From: Scleroderma bovista
Taxonomy: Eukaryota; Basidiomycota; Agaricomycetes; Boletales; Sclerodermataceae
Assembly (NCBI GenBank): GCA_037178675.1
Contig: JAYMGJ010000810.1
Span: forward strand, 1-30,169
DNA: 30,169 nucleotides
Direction of reading: 5' to 3'
Shown: positions 9,696 through 18,489 of the stretch, piece by piece
Layout of the letters: each line of letters opens with the position of its first letter
How positions within the stretch are numbered: the first letter of the stretch is position 1
The notes under the pieces: generated by a model
What the model saw: only the letters and a program-made list of their open reading frames with translations
Database searches by the model: none
Told to the model about the DNA's origin: nothing
Position numbers and translations under genes: made by a program

Positions 9696-10425
9696 TCAAG
9701 AGGCACTTTCGATATCCCGGAGTTGCTCGACGGGATGTCGCCACTCACCATATACATTACCGGGGCGCAATGGCACTCTTCGTTCACGTTGGGGGCGGGC
9801 AGGGATATTCACTGCAGGGGGTCGTGGCGCATTCTGGCGGCGTTCAGCTCGGCCAGGGCACTGTGGTGCTGGAGGTGGCGGATTTCTTGCCGGTGAAGGC
9901 GTTCTCAGTGCCGGTGGAGGCACTGGAGATGGTGTACAGGGAGGATTTATTTGATTAGGCTCTTCCTCAGGAGCCTCAGGTTCCTCGCGCTTTGGATCGT
10001 CATCCTGCACTTGGGGATGTGGGTAGCCATGGTCGTGTTCCACATCATCATCACTGTCGGTATCATCAGGGGAATTCCCTGGTCGATCAGTGGCTGGTTT
10101 CGGATTTACCCTTCCGAAAGGGTTCTCGAGAGGTTCACGCCTGTTTTTGGGGCAGCGAGGGAAGTGATGCTCGTCAAAGACGGCGTGAGCAGCAGTAAAC
10201 ACTGCATTGGTGGAGCGCATAAACAAGAAATTGCGCTCATTGCCAGGGGCAACACCAACATAGGTCATGAGCTCCGACTTGGGAGCCATCTTATTTGCTC
10301 GAGCCGAGGCTGGGAGGTAGACAAAAGCTCCACAGCCAAATACACGGAGGTGATCAATGTTAGGCATCTCCCCCTTAAGCATTTCGTGGGGGGTGTGCCA
10401 TCGCAGGCGAGCTACCGGAGTACGG
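9696..10425 (-). CDS. Copia integrase C-terminal end and Pro-rich linker
   Basis: Same frame as the RT-RNase H downstream. It begins at the insertion border with HTPHEMLKGEMPNIDHLRVF, GCGAFVYLP and a YVGVAPGNER segment, the conserved end of copia integrase. An acidic and proline-rich linker follows. It stops at TGA 9,696-9,698, which a single C-to-T change from CGA could have created. The DDE catalytic core that should precede HTPHEML is missing because the gypsy-derived block starts at 10,426. Confidence 0.8.
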
Positions 10426-10836
10426 TGTCACGCACCAAACGTGTTTGGTACTGTGGACATGGAGAAAGTTAGCCGATGAAACTAATGCGAAGAACGCACA
10501 CCCAAGATCTGTTGAAAGATTGTCTCGACTTGAGGGATACAGACAGCCCTCGCTATCCATATCATGCAAAGTCAAGACTATCCTTATGCAAAGAATGAAT
10601 ACAAGCTTGTCATAGCCATCTATCACACAAGAATGACTATCCTGGAGCAAGAGATGAATGCCATCGTCTGGCAGTCATCCCTCGCACAAGAACCGCCAAG
10701 AAGCAGAAGAATCCAAGGATTGATGATCATTTCAGTATGAGAGAGGAATGCAACCTACTGCAGTCCAACTCCCATACCAGAACAACCAAAGAAGCAGAAG
10801 AAACAATAGAGAAACGAAGGAGAAAAGGAAGAATCA

Positions 10837-10925
10837 TTTTTAGCGCCCAAATGTCAAATTTAGGCGCCCAGTGCCGGCATTCCGATATTTTGAATAGCTC
10901 CGCCATTTTTGAAGCTATCAATCAT
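10837..10925 (+). promoter_or_regulatory. Conserved noncoding block in the long LTR
   Basis: It has two near-identical elements, TAGCGCCCA and TAGGCGCCCA, about 20 bp apart, then GTGCCGGCATTCC and ATATTTTGAATAGCTCC. The diverged LTR copy at about 26,712-26,800 keeps nearly all of it; most differences are loss of CpG. No reading frame explains the conservation. A protein-binding or enhancer role is inferred. Confidence 0.4.
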
Positions 10926-10939
10926 GTGACTATACCATC

Positions 10940-11437
10940 ATGGAGCCTAGACCATGGTCTATCTGCCTGTCAAGTTCCGATGTAAATCTGTTCATTTCCC
11001 ACGGAGATATTCCACCCACAATCCAGACACCCACTTCATCACTCACTATGGAGTCCGCATTTTCTCTGGAATGTTTCTCCGCTATTGCAGCAGACCTCAA
11101 TTATGTCCTGCTCTTGGGACAGCCTCTCCCTGAGCTCCTGTGTACTGTCTGGTACATATCTTCCCAGCCTTCTCCCTCAGTCCCTCTCGTTCTCGGTCAG
11201 CGCGTTCTCCTCATCAGTCCTGCGTCGCGCACATACTTTGGTCGTCTCAAGTCTATCGTTAGACTTGAAAATTCATACCTGGTTGTCTCTGTGTCTCCTG
11301 AGTCCTCTGCATATGGTCCTTTCATCCCAGAGTCCTGTCACATCCATCTCCCTCTATCATTCATCTCGCTTCCCTGGACACGTCGAATCCGCTACTTGCG
11401 ATTCTCTTCCCTGCTATCCCGCAACAAACACAAATGA
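10940..11437 (+). CDS. LTR-encoded open reading frame, unknown function (left copy)
   Basis: This is a 165-codon frame within the U3 part of the left long LTR; a second candidate start is ATG 11,048. I do not recognise the product. Visible features are a short hydrophobic N-terminal part (YVLLLGQPLPELL), then a segment that looks beta-rich (LGQRVLLISPASRTYFG, SYLVVSVSPESSAYGPFIP) and a basic end (WTRRIRYLRF). There is no transmembrane helix, signal peptide, cysteine cluster or catalytic motif. The diverged LTR at 26,898-27,293 keeps the frame without indels over about 113 codons, and differences fall mostly at third codon positions (about 38 of 63 by hand count). This indicates selection on the protein. 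It is upstream of the LTR TATA box, so it would need its own promoter or readthrough transcription. An SH3-like or KOW-like barrel is a guess only. Confidence 0.6.
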   Translation: MEPRPWSICLSSSDVNLFISHGDIPPTIQTPTSSLTMESAFSLECFSAIAADLNYVLLLGQPLPELLCTVWYISSQPSPSVPLVLGQRVLLISPASRTYFGRLKSIVRLENSYLVVSVSPESSAYGPFIPESCHIHLPLSFISLPWTRRIRYLRFSSLLSRNKHK

Positions 11438-12128
11438 AACAGTGCTCTAGAACCCTTCTTAGGAGCCATAATAGAGTACAGAACCTTCCCCTTACTGCTC
11501 AAGGGAAGACTGCACTTTGGGAGCACCAAATTTCGCGTTTTTGCTCTACAGAAGCTCAATCCAAGGGATTTGTGACACTCTGTGACCAGCTGTGACTCTA
11601 CTTGTCATTCCAGGCCCCCTGACACTGCTCTTCTGGTCGGATCAATTCTTTTATTATCCCCCAGCCACTCCCATCAGTGGCACTGCTTCAGAAGCTCATC
11701 TCCAGATCTAAAGTTCAATAAATCATAGGTTGTGCTTCCCTTCTTTCTGAGTCACACAGAGTCACTCTGGCTCACTCTGACTCACTCTGCTGCGCATTAT
11801 TCATCCCCTCTTGGCATTACTAATCCCCATTACTCCCCTTACCAATCACTTACCAATCATCCTTCAAATCATGCTTATCATGCTGCTTATCAATTCATGA
11901 CTCATGCCCCTATGATTCATATGCATTATGTCATCGCATATGCTCATTTAGCTTCGATCTACTCATCCCCTGCTTTCCCCCCTTCTCTTTTGGGCCCCAT
12001 GCAATGGTTTTTCCATATTCTTGATTATGCACCCCTTTTTACCTATGTTTTTGCTCTTTCCCTTGGCTCAGCAGCTTGTTCAGGCTCTCCCCATCGATGA
12101 CTCAGCCTGATTACACTGCTTATCAATC

Positions 12129-12256
12129 GCTTACCAATTTCTTACCAATCTCTTACCAAGCACTTAGTCATTTGTGCTTACAGGGCCACAGCCCCTCCTG
12201 TATATAAACCAGCAGCCAAAGGCTGCAAGGAAGTGTCTGCTTCCCCCTCAATAAAG
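12129..12256 (+). promoter_or_regulatory. LTR promoter: motif array, TATA box, start hairpin, polyA signal
   Basis: Three copies of CTTACCAA(T) at about 11-bp spacing (12,129-12,160) are followed by TATATAAA at 12,201. Three nucleotides further on is a GCAGCC-AAA-GGCTGC hairpin (12,212-12,226), then AATAAA at 12,250-12,255. The order fits a U3/R border with core promoter and an R-region polyadenylation signal. The transcription start is inferred, not shown. Confidence 0.6.
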
Positions 12257-12789
12257 CGACCACATTCACTCTCCCTCACTGTCTATAAGCTCTATCTCTG
12301 TCTTTGGACTTGTAGGTCACTCAGTGCTGGCCTAAAGCTCCTATATTGCTGTTTATCAGATATATCTTGTATCTGATCATTTCTCTAGGCTGAAGCGCAG
12401 TCTAGCATCACTGTCCACTCTATCCCATCACTGTCCATCGCATTTTTGAAGCAGGAACTGTCCCCTTGCTTCCCTGTTGCTCCATCACTGCTGTTACACC
12501 CCTGTTGCCAATCTATCATCGCTCTTCTATCCCAGGACTCTTCCTAACCACTGTGGTAGGCTGAAGAGGAGTCAATACCATCCCCAGTCGCATTCCATCC
12601 CCATCAGAAGCCCTTCCCTTCCCTCCTGCATCCTGCCTGAAGGCGTGCAGCACATCCCTCTGAGGAGATTAAATACCAGAAACGCAAAGGAAGACCACCA
12701 CTCGCATATTGCTGTCATTTGGTGTTGGTTGTTGGTTGTTCTGACCTCTTCCCTCACTTAGGCATACAGCGGGCATAGTATGGGATGAG

Positions 12790-13980
12790 TCAGAAAGCAG
12801 CCACACCTCGAGCTGAGATGGTGCCATCCATTTTCTTTAGAACGTATGATCCTCCTTGGGTACGACGAACAACTTCATAAGGACCAAGGTATCGAGGCTT
12901 GGATTTCCGATCCAGCTCTTTCTCAACCTGGCTGTTGCGTACAAGGACAAGGTCTCCAGGTTTATAGGATGTCTTCATGAGTCGCCTAGTATACTTCTTT
13001 TCAAATTGTGCTTTGGAACGTAGACGAGACTTGTACAATGTGTTGAATGCAGCATCAATATCATTGGGTCTTTTCTCCAGTTGGCGAATGCGCAAAGCAA
13101 GGAGATGCTGGGAAGTCATTCCTGAGTAAAAACCTTCCACAAGGTGGGTGGCTTCAAACAGATTGAATGGGAGAATGGGATCGAGTCCATGAAGGAGATA
13201 GAATGGGCTAAACCCAGTAGAGCGGCGGGTAATGACTTTGTCGGCAAAGAAGGCATGATGGACCTTGGTAGGCCAGAGGTTGATATCACCATCACAAGAT
13301 TTGATGATGGCTTCACGAATGATGAAGTGTCCCCGCTCCACAACTCCATTGGCTTTGGAATTATAGGGGGAAATGTGAATATGGGGGATGGAATAGCATT
13401 GCATGAGTTTCTCAAATGCACCCTTGACTTCACTGCCATTGTCAGTGACAATCTGGGCAATGACTCCATAGCGGCAAATGATTTCTTCCCAAAAGAATTT
13501 GGCAAGGCTCTCTGCATTGGCATGTCTGAGAGCACGACCTTCAGCAGCTAGTGAGAGATCATCTCGAGCTGCCACAAGATAGTGGTATCCACGAGCCTTG
13601 GGCATGAGCATGACATCGACATAGATCTTCATGAAAAGACGTGGAGATGGGGAAACAGTGAGAGGGACTTCTGCCTTGTGAGTGCTACGAATCTGACACT
13701 CATGGCAAGAGCGAACGTGATGGGTGACATCTTGGTACATTTGTGGCCAATAGAACCGTTGTCGAATGGCCTGAAAAACTCCATATACTCCACGATGGCC
13801 AAGCTGCTCATGAGCTTGATTGAGGATCTGAGCACATAAGTCTGGATCAAAGATGACTTTGACAGGAGGTCGGGGTCCACGACGTTTGAATAGTTGACCT
13901 GAATGAATGAAAAACTGGAGAGAATGCCTAACAAAGCATTTACGGGCAGTGTTGGAGGGGAATGCAGGGAGTTGAGTGGT
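12790..13980 (-). CDS. Gypsy integrase (H2C2 zinc finger and DDE core), truncated C-terminus
   Basis: Integrase joins the retrotransposon cDNA to target DNA. The frame is open from just after a TAA at 13,981-13,983. It carries the H2C2 finger HEQLGHRGVYGVF to CHECQ, then the DDE core with Asp in IYVDVM, Asp in IVTDNGSEV and Glu in NGVVERGHF. A C-terminal YLGPYEVVRRTQGGSYVLKK module (GPY/F type) follows. The stop TGA at 12,790 follows GVAAF, and the same frame continues as LIPYYARC before running into the inverted LTR. A family member would continue past this point, so the C-terminus is lost. No chromodomain remains visible. Confidence 0.87.
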   Translation of the reverse strand, partial: TTQLPAFPSNTARKCFVRHSLQFFIHSGQLFKRRGPRPPVKVIFDPDLCAQILNQAHEQLGHRGVYGVFQAIRQRFYWPQMYQDVTHHVRSCHECQIRSTHKAEVPLTVSPSPRLFMKIYVDVMLMPKARGYHYLVAARDDLSLAAEGRALRHANAESLAKFFWEEIICRYGVIAQIVTDNGSEVKGAFEKLMQCYSIPHIHISPYNSKANGVVERGHFIIREAIIKSCDGDINLWPTKVHHAFFADKVITRRSTGFSPFYLLHGLDPILPFNLFEATHLVEGFYSGMTSQHLLALRIRQLEKRPNDIDAAFNTLYKSRLRSKAQFEKKYTRRLMKTSYKPGDLVLVRNSQVEKELDRKSKPRYLGPYEVVRRTQGGSYVLKKMDGTISARGVAAF

Positions 13981-16407
13981 TTAAAGGAAGTGGAGAATGT
14001 GGCGTAACATGGTATCTTGAGAGGTATCGTCGGAAGAGAATGATGGGAGCGTCATAGAGTCATAAGGAAGGGGATGATCATGGGAAAAGAGCAGGATATC
14101 TTCGAGCCATTGATCTGCTTCATCGGCATCTCTTTCACCTTCTTCTATTTCTTCTTCAGTTGGTTGACGTCTTGAAAGTGCATCGGGTCCTTGGTGACGA
14201 GTGGCTGGAACGTGAATAAGTTTGAAGTCAAATAAAAGTATACCTTCGATCCAGCGGTTGATGGTAGCGTTAGGTTGGAGATCTGGATCGTTAAGCATAC
14301 CCTTAATGTACTTGGTGTCGACTTCAACATGCAGGGTCTTGACTCCATAGAGAAAGAGACGGTAATGACGAAGTGCGCGGAACAGACCATACAGCTCAAG
14401 TTTGGGCTGGCTGTAGCAAGATTCACGCTCGTTGATTGGGAGAGAGCCGTAACGAGCAGGACGTTTGCGACCAGATTCATCATACTGAGACAGGATGAAT
14501 CCAATAGCGATATAGCTAGTGTCGACTGAGAGAATGACTGGGAGATCTGACGAGTAGTCAATGGGATGAAGGGAGGGAGCGGAAGTGATAGCGGTCTTCA
14601 AGGCATTGAAAGCGTCTTGCTGGGGGGTGTCCCAGATGAAAGGAGTGTCTTTGCGATAGAGGTCAACGAGAGGACGAGCAAGAAGGGAGTAGTTTGCGAT
14701 CCAGATGCGGACAGTACCACAGAGACCTAGAAAAGAACGTACATCCTTCGGCGTTGCTAGGGGAGGCCAATCTAAGATCTTCTGGACCTTGCTATGGTCG
14801 GGCGAGCGACCATCAGGATGGCATTCTTGGCCAAGAATCAAAACACGAGGTTGGCAGACCTGCGTCTTTGGACCAGAGAATGTTCCGCCTGCATGCGCAA
14901 AGCGATGCATAATCCGGTGCACATCTACAGCATGTTCCCAAATGAAGCGACGAATCCCTGGGTTGGCTGGCAGGGTTTCGGCATTGCCATTGGCGTCGTC
15001 ATAGCATGTTGCAGGGCCTTTGATGGGAAGATCATCGATGAATACGTTGGCAGTATGGGGGATCTCATCTTGTAAGATGAAACTAGTACAGTTTTGGAAT
15101 TCGGAAGGTGAATTGGTGTAGCCTTGTGGCATGGCGGTATGCCGTAAGAGACCGAGGGGAGTCATGAATGAGGTGAGATCTCGGCTATCTGGATGCAGTT
15201 GGTGGGCATCAAATCCAGAAAAGAGATCAAAGACAGTGTAACATTGCCGACCGGCGAATGGCTCAACAAAGTCATCCAAAATGGGTGGAACTCCGGCATC
15301 TCTGATTGTAACCTTATTGAGAGGCTGCAGATCATGGACAATCCGGATCTTTCCATTCTTCTTCATAACACAGAACCACTTGGAGCGATATGATGATTGC
15401 GCAGGTTCATAGAGTCTGGCTGCGATCTTGTCTCTGAGCAGCTGGATAACACGTTCATGAATGCCGGGAGGGATGGGTATGTTGCGGTACTCCCATGGTT
15501 CATGGGGCAGGACCGGGATGATGTAAGGGGAGAAGTAGTCTGAGCGAAAATTGCCGCGTTCCAATTCGTCGAACGCTAGCGCCGCTTCATTAAGCTTCAT
15601 GACATGCGCAAAAAGTTTTTCTTCTTCTGGCCAGAGGAAACCATCAGGGTTTAGTTTCATTAAAGCCAGGCGCTCCTTGGTAAGCTTCTTCATGGGAATG
15701 AAGTTGGGTGGCAGGGGAGTGAGTGGTGTGAGTGAGTCGAGGGGATTTTCGGGGAATTGACGATGAACACGGGCATCTTCTGGATAGCGACCAGGAACCG
15801 GTTTGACTTTCCGATCCACACGTTTGTAAGCACCAAGGCACCATTGGCCTAGTTCATCATCGGAGTCCTCGGAGTTTACATAGAATACACGTTTAAAGTG
15901 TAACATGTAACAAAAATCTTCAAGAGAGTAATAGAGCTGGGGTATATTTGAGTCATCTCGGACTGGACTGGGATAGGGTGAGGTTGGGAGATTCAATGGA
16001 GAGGAAAGGGGCAAATTCTGTACATAGAGGACATCAGTAGACAAAAGCGGAGAAGTATCAGTCAGCATAGATGGTAGTACAGGCATTGTACTAGTAGACA
16101 AAATCTGGGGAGATAGGAGTTTTACAACTTCTCGGTCCAAGTGAGTAAACAAAGCAGCAATAGAAGTACAGGAATAGCCAAGAAGGCTGGGCATAGACAA
16201 AGGAAACATTTGTGGAACTGAATGCAGATGTTCTTGATCAAAGAAACAAATCTTCAAGAAAGGATAGATCTCACTCTGGATCAATACCAGAAGGGAGTGT
16301 CTGAAAGGATGTAGCTTCAGGGGACAAGGGTTCACCACTGATACAGGTGATAGTCTTGAACGGGGCAGGATAAGGGTCTTGAGTAGCATGGGTAACAGCT
16401 GATGCAA
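13981..16407 (-). CDS. Gypsy reverse transcriptase - RNase H
   Basis: The RT/RNase H part of Pol is in the same frame as the integrase, separated by one TAA codon (CAA is the likely original). Before RT lies the basidiomycete-type segment AYKRVDRKVKPVPGRYPED and LTKERLALMKLNPDGFLWP. RT motifs: KWFCVMKKNGKIRIVHDLQP, YTVFDLFSGFDAHQL, the MPQGYTNSPSEFQN block and the catalytic NVFIDDLPIKG (FIDD version of YxDD). RNase H residues are in SVDTSYIAIGF, KLELYGL, EVDTKYIKGM and HQGPDALSRR. Active-site residues appear intact. The N-terminal ~130 residues are low-complexity and belong to the linker; the frame entered from upstream by a shift near 16,275. Confidence 0.88.
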   Translation of the reverse strand: MHQLLPMLLKTLILPRSRLSPVSVVNPCPLKLHPFRHSLLVLIQSEIYPFLKICFFDQEHLHSVPQMFPLSMPSLLGYSCTSIAALFTHLDREVVKLLSPQILSTSTMPVLPSMLTDTSPLLSTDVLYVQNLPLSSPLNLPTSPYPSPVRDDSNIPQLYYSLEDFCYMLHFKRVFYVNSEDSDDELGQWCLGAYKRVDRKVKPVPGRYPEDARVHRQFPENPLDSLTPLTPLPPNFIPMKKLTKERLALMKLNPDGFLWPEEEKLFAHVMKLNEAALAFDELERGNFRSDYFSPYIIPVLPHEPWEYRNIPIPPGIHERVIQLLRDKIAARLYEPAQSSYRSKWFCVMKKNGKIRIVHDLQPLNKVTIRDAGVPPILDDFVEPFAGRQCYTVFDLFSGFDAHQLHPDSRDLTSFMTPLGLLRHTAMPQGYTNSPSEFQNCTSFILQDEIPHTANVFIDDLPIKGPATCYDDANGNAETLPANPGIRRFIWEHAVDVHRIMHRFAHAGGTFSGPKTQVCQPRVLILGQECHPDGRSPDHSKVQKILDWPPLATPKDVRSFLGLCGTVRIWIANYSLLARPLVDLYRKDTPFIWDTPQQDAFNALKTAITSAPSLHPIDYSSDLPVILSVDTSYIAIGFILSQYDESGRKRPARYGSLPINERESCYSQPKLELYGLFRALRHYRLFLYGVKTLHVEVDTKYIKGMLNDPDLQPNATINRWIEGILLFDFKLIHVPATRHQGPDALSRRQPTEEEIEEGERDADEADQWLEDILLFSHDHPLPYDSMTLPSFSSDDTSQDTMLRHILHFL

Positions 16408-17695
16408 GTAGCTGAAGACCAGAGACAGGGGGATCGGGAGATTCTAAGGATGGAGGGAGTGATGAAGGAGTAGTCTGTTCTTCATCGTCCACAGAGGACA
16501 TGGGAGGAGGAGGAGTGGGAAAGGCAGAGTCAGAAGCAAATGAGCAGTTGACATTTGCATTTGACTTCCAGAATGGAATGGGTGTGAAGGACAACAGAGG
16601 AGAATCAGGATCATCACTGATCTCATCAGCTGGATCAGGAGTCATAGCAGCGGGAGTTGAGAGGGGATAAAATCGGGTAAAGGCAGTTCCAATCTGAGTG
16701 ACACAACCAGAGTGGGTGTCTGTAGTTTCATCTTTGGAGACAGCCAAGGAAGTATGCAGAATGAGATAGTCCTGATAACAATTTCCCAATGTATCAACAC
16801 CATCTTGAGAAGGGAGCATAGCAGCTTTCAAGACAAGGGCCTGAAAGATCCACAATTTGACAAACAGATAACATTGATCGATCATCAATGGGGAGATGTT
16901 CTTGCTCATGGATTCTGGCACAAATGCGGGCAATGACAGGGTGCTCTTCAACAGCTGCAGAAGTACCACCAGAAAATTCAATCTCTTCAATAATGCTTTG
17001 AAGGACTTCATCTGGGGTGGGACTAGGATTGGGGGAAGTGATAGCAGCTTCAGAAGGAATAGGTGGTGGTGATGGTGGATTGGGGATGAATGGGGAAGAT
17101 TCAGCATTGTGAGCCAGCAATTGAGGAGGTGACAGAAGAGTGGGACTTGGAGGAGAGACTTGGAGATTGGGAATCATAGGCACCATAGATGCAAAATTCA
17201 CAGATGAAGAGGGGTTGGGATAAGGAGGGGGTTCTTCATCGCTGGCTGGAATAGAGGAGTCTTGTGCTTGATTGGCAGGATCTTCGGTGTCAGAGTTGTC
17301 AAATTGTGCATTCAGAAGGATCAGAAGGCTAAGCATAGAGCGTCGCTCTTCTTCACGAATCTGAGCACAGAGAAAAGCAATGGCAGGGTGAAGTGGTTCC
17401 ATGACACTATCTCCAACAGCATGAATATGCTCAGCAACAACCTGAAGAGCTTCATCTAGAGTTGGTTGTGGATTGTTGGAAGAAGTGCTGGCAGGCACAG
17501 GCGGAGAATTGATTGAAGATGCAATAGGATGTGATGACAGTGGGCCAAGAACTGATGAGGGAGGTGAAGCATTGCAAGCTGACAAACCAGGAGGTGATGA
17601 ATGAGGTGAGACAGAGGATGCCTTTTCTTCTTCAGCCTTTCCATCTGGCTCATGCATAGCCAATAGTCCAGTTCCAGAATGATTGGCAGAGTGCG
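16275..17695 (-). CDS. Long low-complexity linker between gypsy protease and RT
   Basis: Two overlapping open frames (17,695 to 16,794, then about 16,860 to 16,271) continue the polyprotein after the solo LTR. The sequence is Pro/Ser/Asp/Glu-rich. The first frame contains two copies of a module of about 60 residues: one with PTLDEALQ, HPAIAFLCAQIREEE and RRSMLS, the other with PTPDEVLQ, HPVIARICARIHEQE and DRSMLS. Two frame changes (near 16,850 and 16,275) are needed to join protease to RT, so indels have accumulated. No known domain is recognised. It adds several hundred residues between protease and RT, more than is usual in gypsy elements. Confidence 0.55.
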
Positions 17696-18324
17696 TGTCA
17701 CAACCGTGACATCCGATCACCCTGTACCCTATTGTCCGATTGCGTCCACACGTTCGCCGTCCGTTTATTGTATGTACTCCCTTTTCCGTTTCTCTCTATC
17801 TGTCCTGTATCGCCACCGATCGGTGAGCGTGTTGTCCGTTCTGTCTCCCTGTATGATTACCTAATATGTTTCCTTTCTTGTTTCCGGTTACTATACGTTC
17901 CCATCCCGTTGCATTACTAATACGATACTCATCGGTAATCCGGTTATCGCACTTACCGTACTTACTCAGCGTGCAGCACGACTGCGCTCGTCATTCGTCG
18001 GTAATCCCGACTTCCCGTACATCGCCTCATCCGTTCCACTCAGTATAAATACCTAGATACTCGGTCTGTTGTAGTTTCAGTTCGAATATCGAATAAGATA
18101 CTTCTCCTCTGTTCTCCCTTCGCACTCTCCGTCTCTGTCTCGTGCAAGCACTCGGTCGTAGACCGTTTACCCTCGGACTCTCCGTCAGACCCTCGGTCGG
18201 TCTTCCTATCATTCGGGAAGCGCGACTACGCTACGTAGCATCTCGGTCTTACCGCTAGACCAACCCCTGACCCCCTGACCCCTCGTAGAGATCAGATCAG
18301 TGAAGAACCGGTCTTGACAGTGCG
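17691..18324 (+). mobile_element. Solo LTR with 5-bp target-site duplication
   Basis: A 624-bp sequence (17,696-18,319) begins TGTCACAACC and ends CTTGACA, giving inverted TGTCA/TGACA termini. It is bordered by GTGCG at 17,691-17,695 and again at 18,320-18,324. Removing the element and one GTGCG restores an uninterrupted gypsy reading frame (DAH-SANHSG), which confirms the borders. A TATA box (TATAAAT, 18,044-18,050) sets the plus orientation. It is CpG-rich and unrelated in sequence to the 2.3-kb LTR. It is the product of LTR-LTR recombination of a full element, or a single-LTR insertion. Confidence 0.92.
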
Positions 18325-18489
18325 CATCCATTGCACACATCTCCAAGGGATGATCAGTGTTGGCTCCAAAGACAATATATGTACCAGAGTCTTTCTCAAC
18401 AATGCTGACAGCATTTCCATGGGCCCAGGGACGACCAAGTAGAAGATCAAATCCAGAGTCATTGTCAGGAGAGACATAGAGATTGGTCT
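18325..18489 (-). pseudogene. Gypsy protease C-terminal part after an in-frame stop
   Basis: This continues gag-protease after the TAG at about 18,488-18,490 in the same frame: TNLYVSPDNDSGFDLLLGRP, then WAHGNAVSIVEKDSG and FGANTDHPLEMCAMDAH. The LLLGRPW segment is the second conserved protease motif (the ILG-like turn after the DSG active site). Reading through the TAG and skipping the solo LTR gives continuous coding. Confidence 0.75.

Larger units (their letters stand above)
10426..12763 (+). repeat. Long gypsy LTR, left copy (plus orientation)
   Basis: It is 2,338 bp long, the same length as the inverted copy at 20,733-23,070 and nearly identical to it. Differences I found are 10,525 (T against C) and 12,605 (C against T). 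It starts TGTCACGCACC and shows, in order, a terminal 7-bp-arm hairpin (ACCAAAC/GTTTGGT), a 59-bp degenerate tandem duplication (10,575-10,692), a conserved TAGCGCCCA block (10,837-10,925), an open reading frame (10,940-11,437), a CTTACCAATC motif array, a TATA box (12,201), an AATAAA signal (12,250) and a U5 ending at CTTAGGC. The final bases differ from the right copy's continuation, so the last few LTR bases may be lost here. Confidence 0.88.

Noticed and set aside
11085..11450. A 121-codon frame overlapping the LTR ORF in another frame
   Set aside because: Base changes between the LTR copies favour third positions of the 10,940 frame, not of this one, and the diverged copy does not preserve it equally well.
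11732..12100. 122-codon open frame in the LTR (also at 21,396-21,764)
   Set aside because: It is translated from the CTTACCAATC/CTCATGC-like repeats, and the diverged LTR does not conserve the protein.
12477..12761. 94-codon frame in LTR U5 (also 20,735-21,019)
   Set aside because: Present only because the two LTR copies are nearly identical; U5 is missing in the diverged copy, so there is no evidence for coding.
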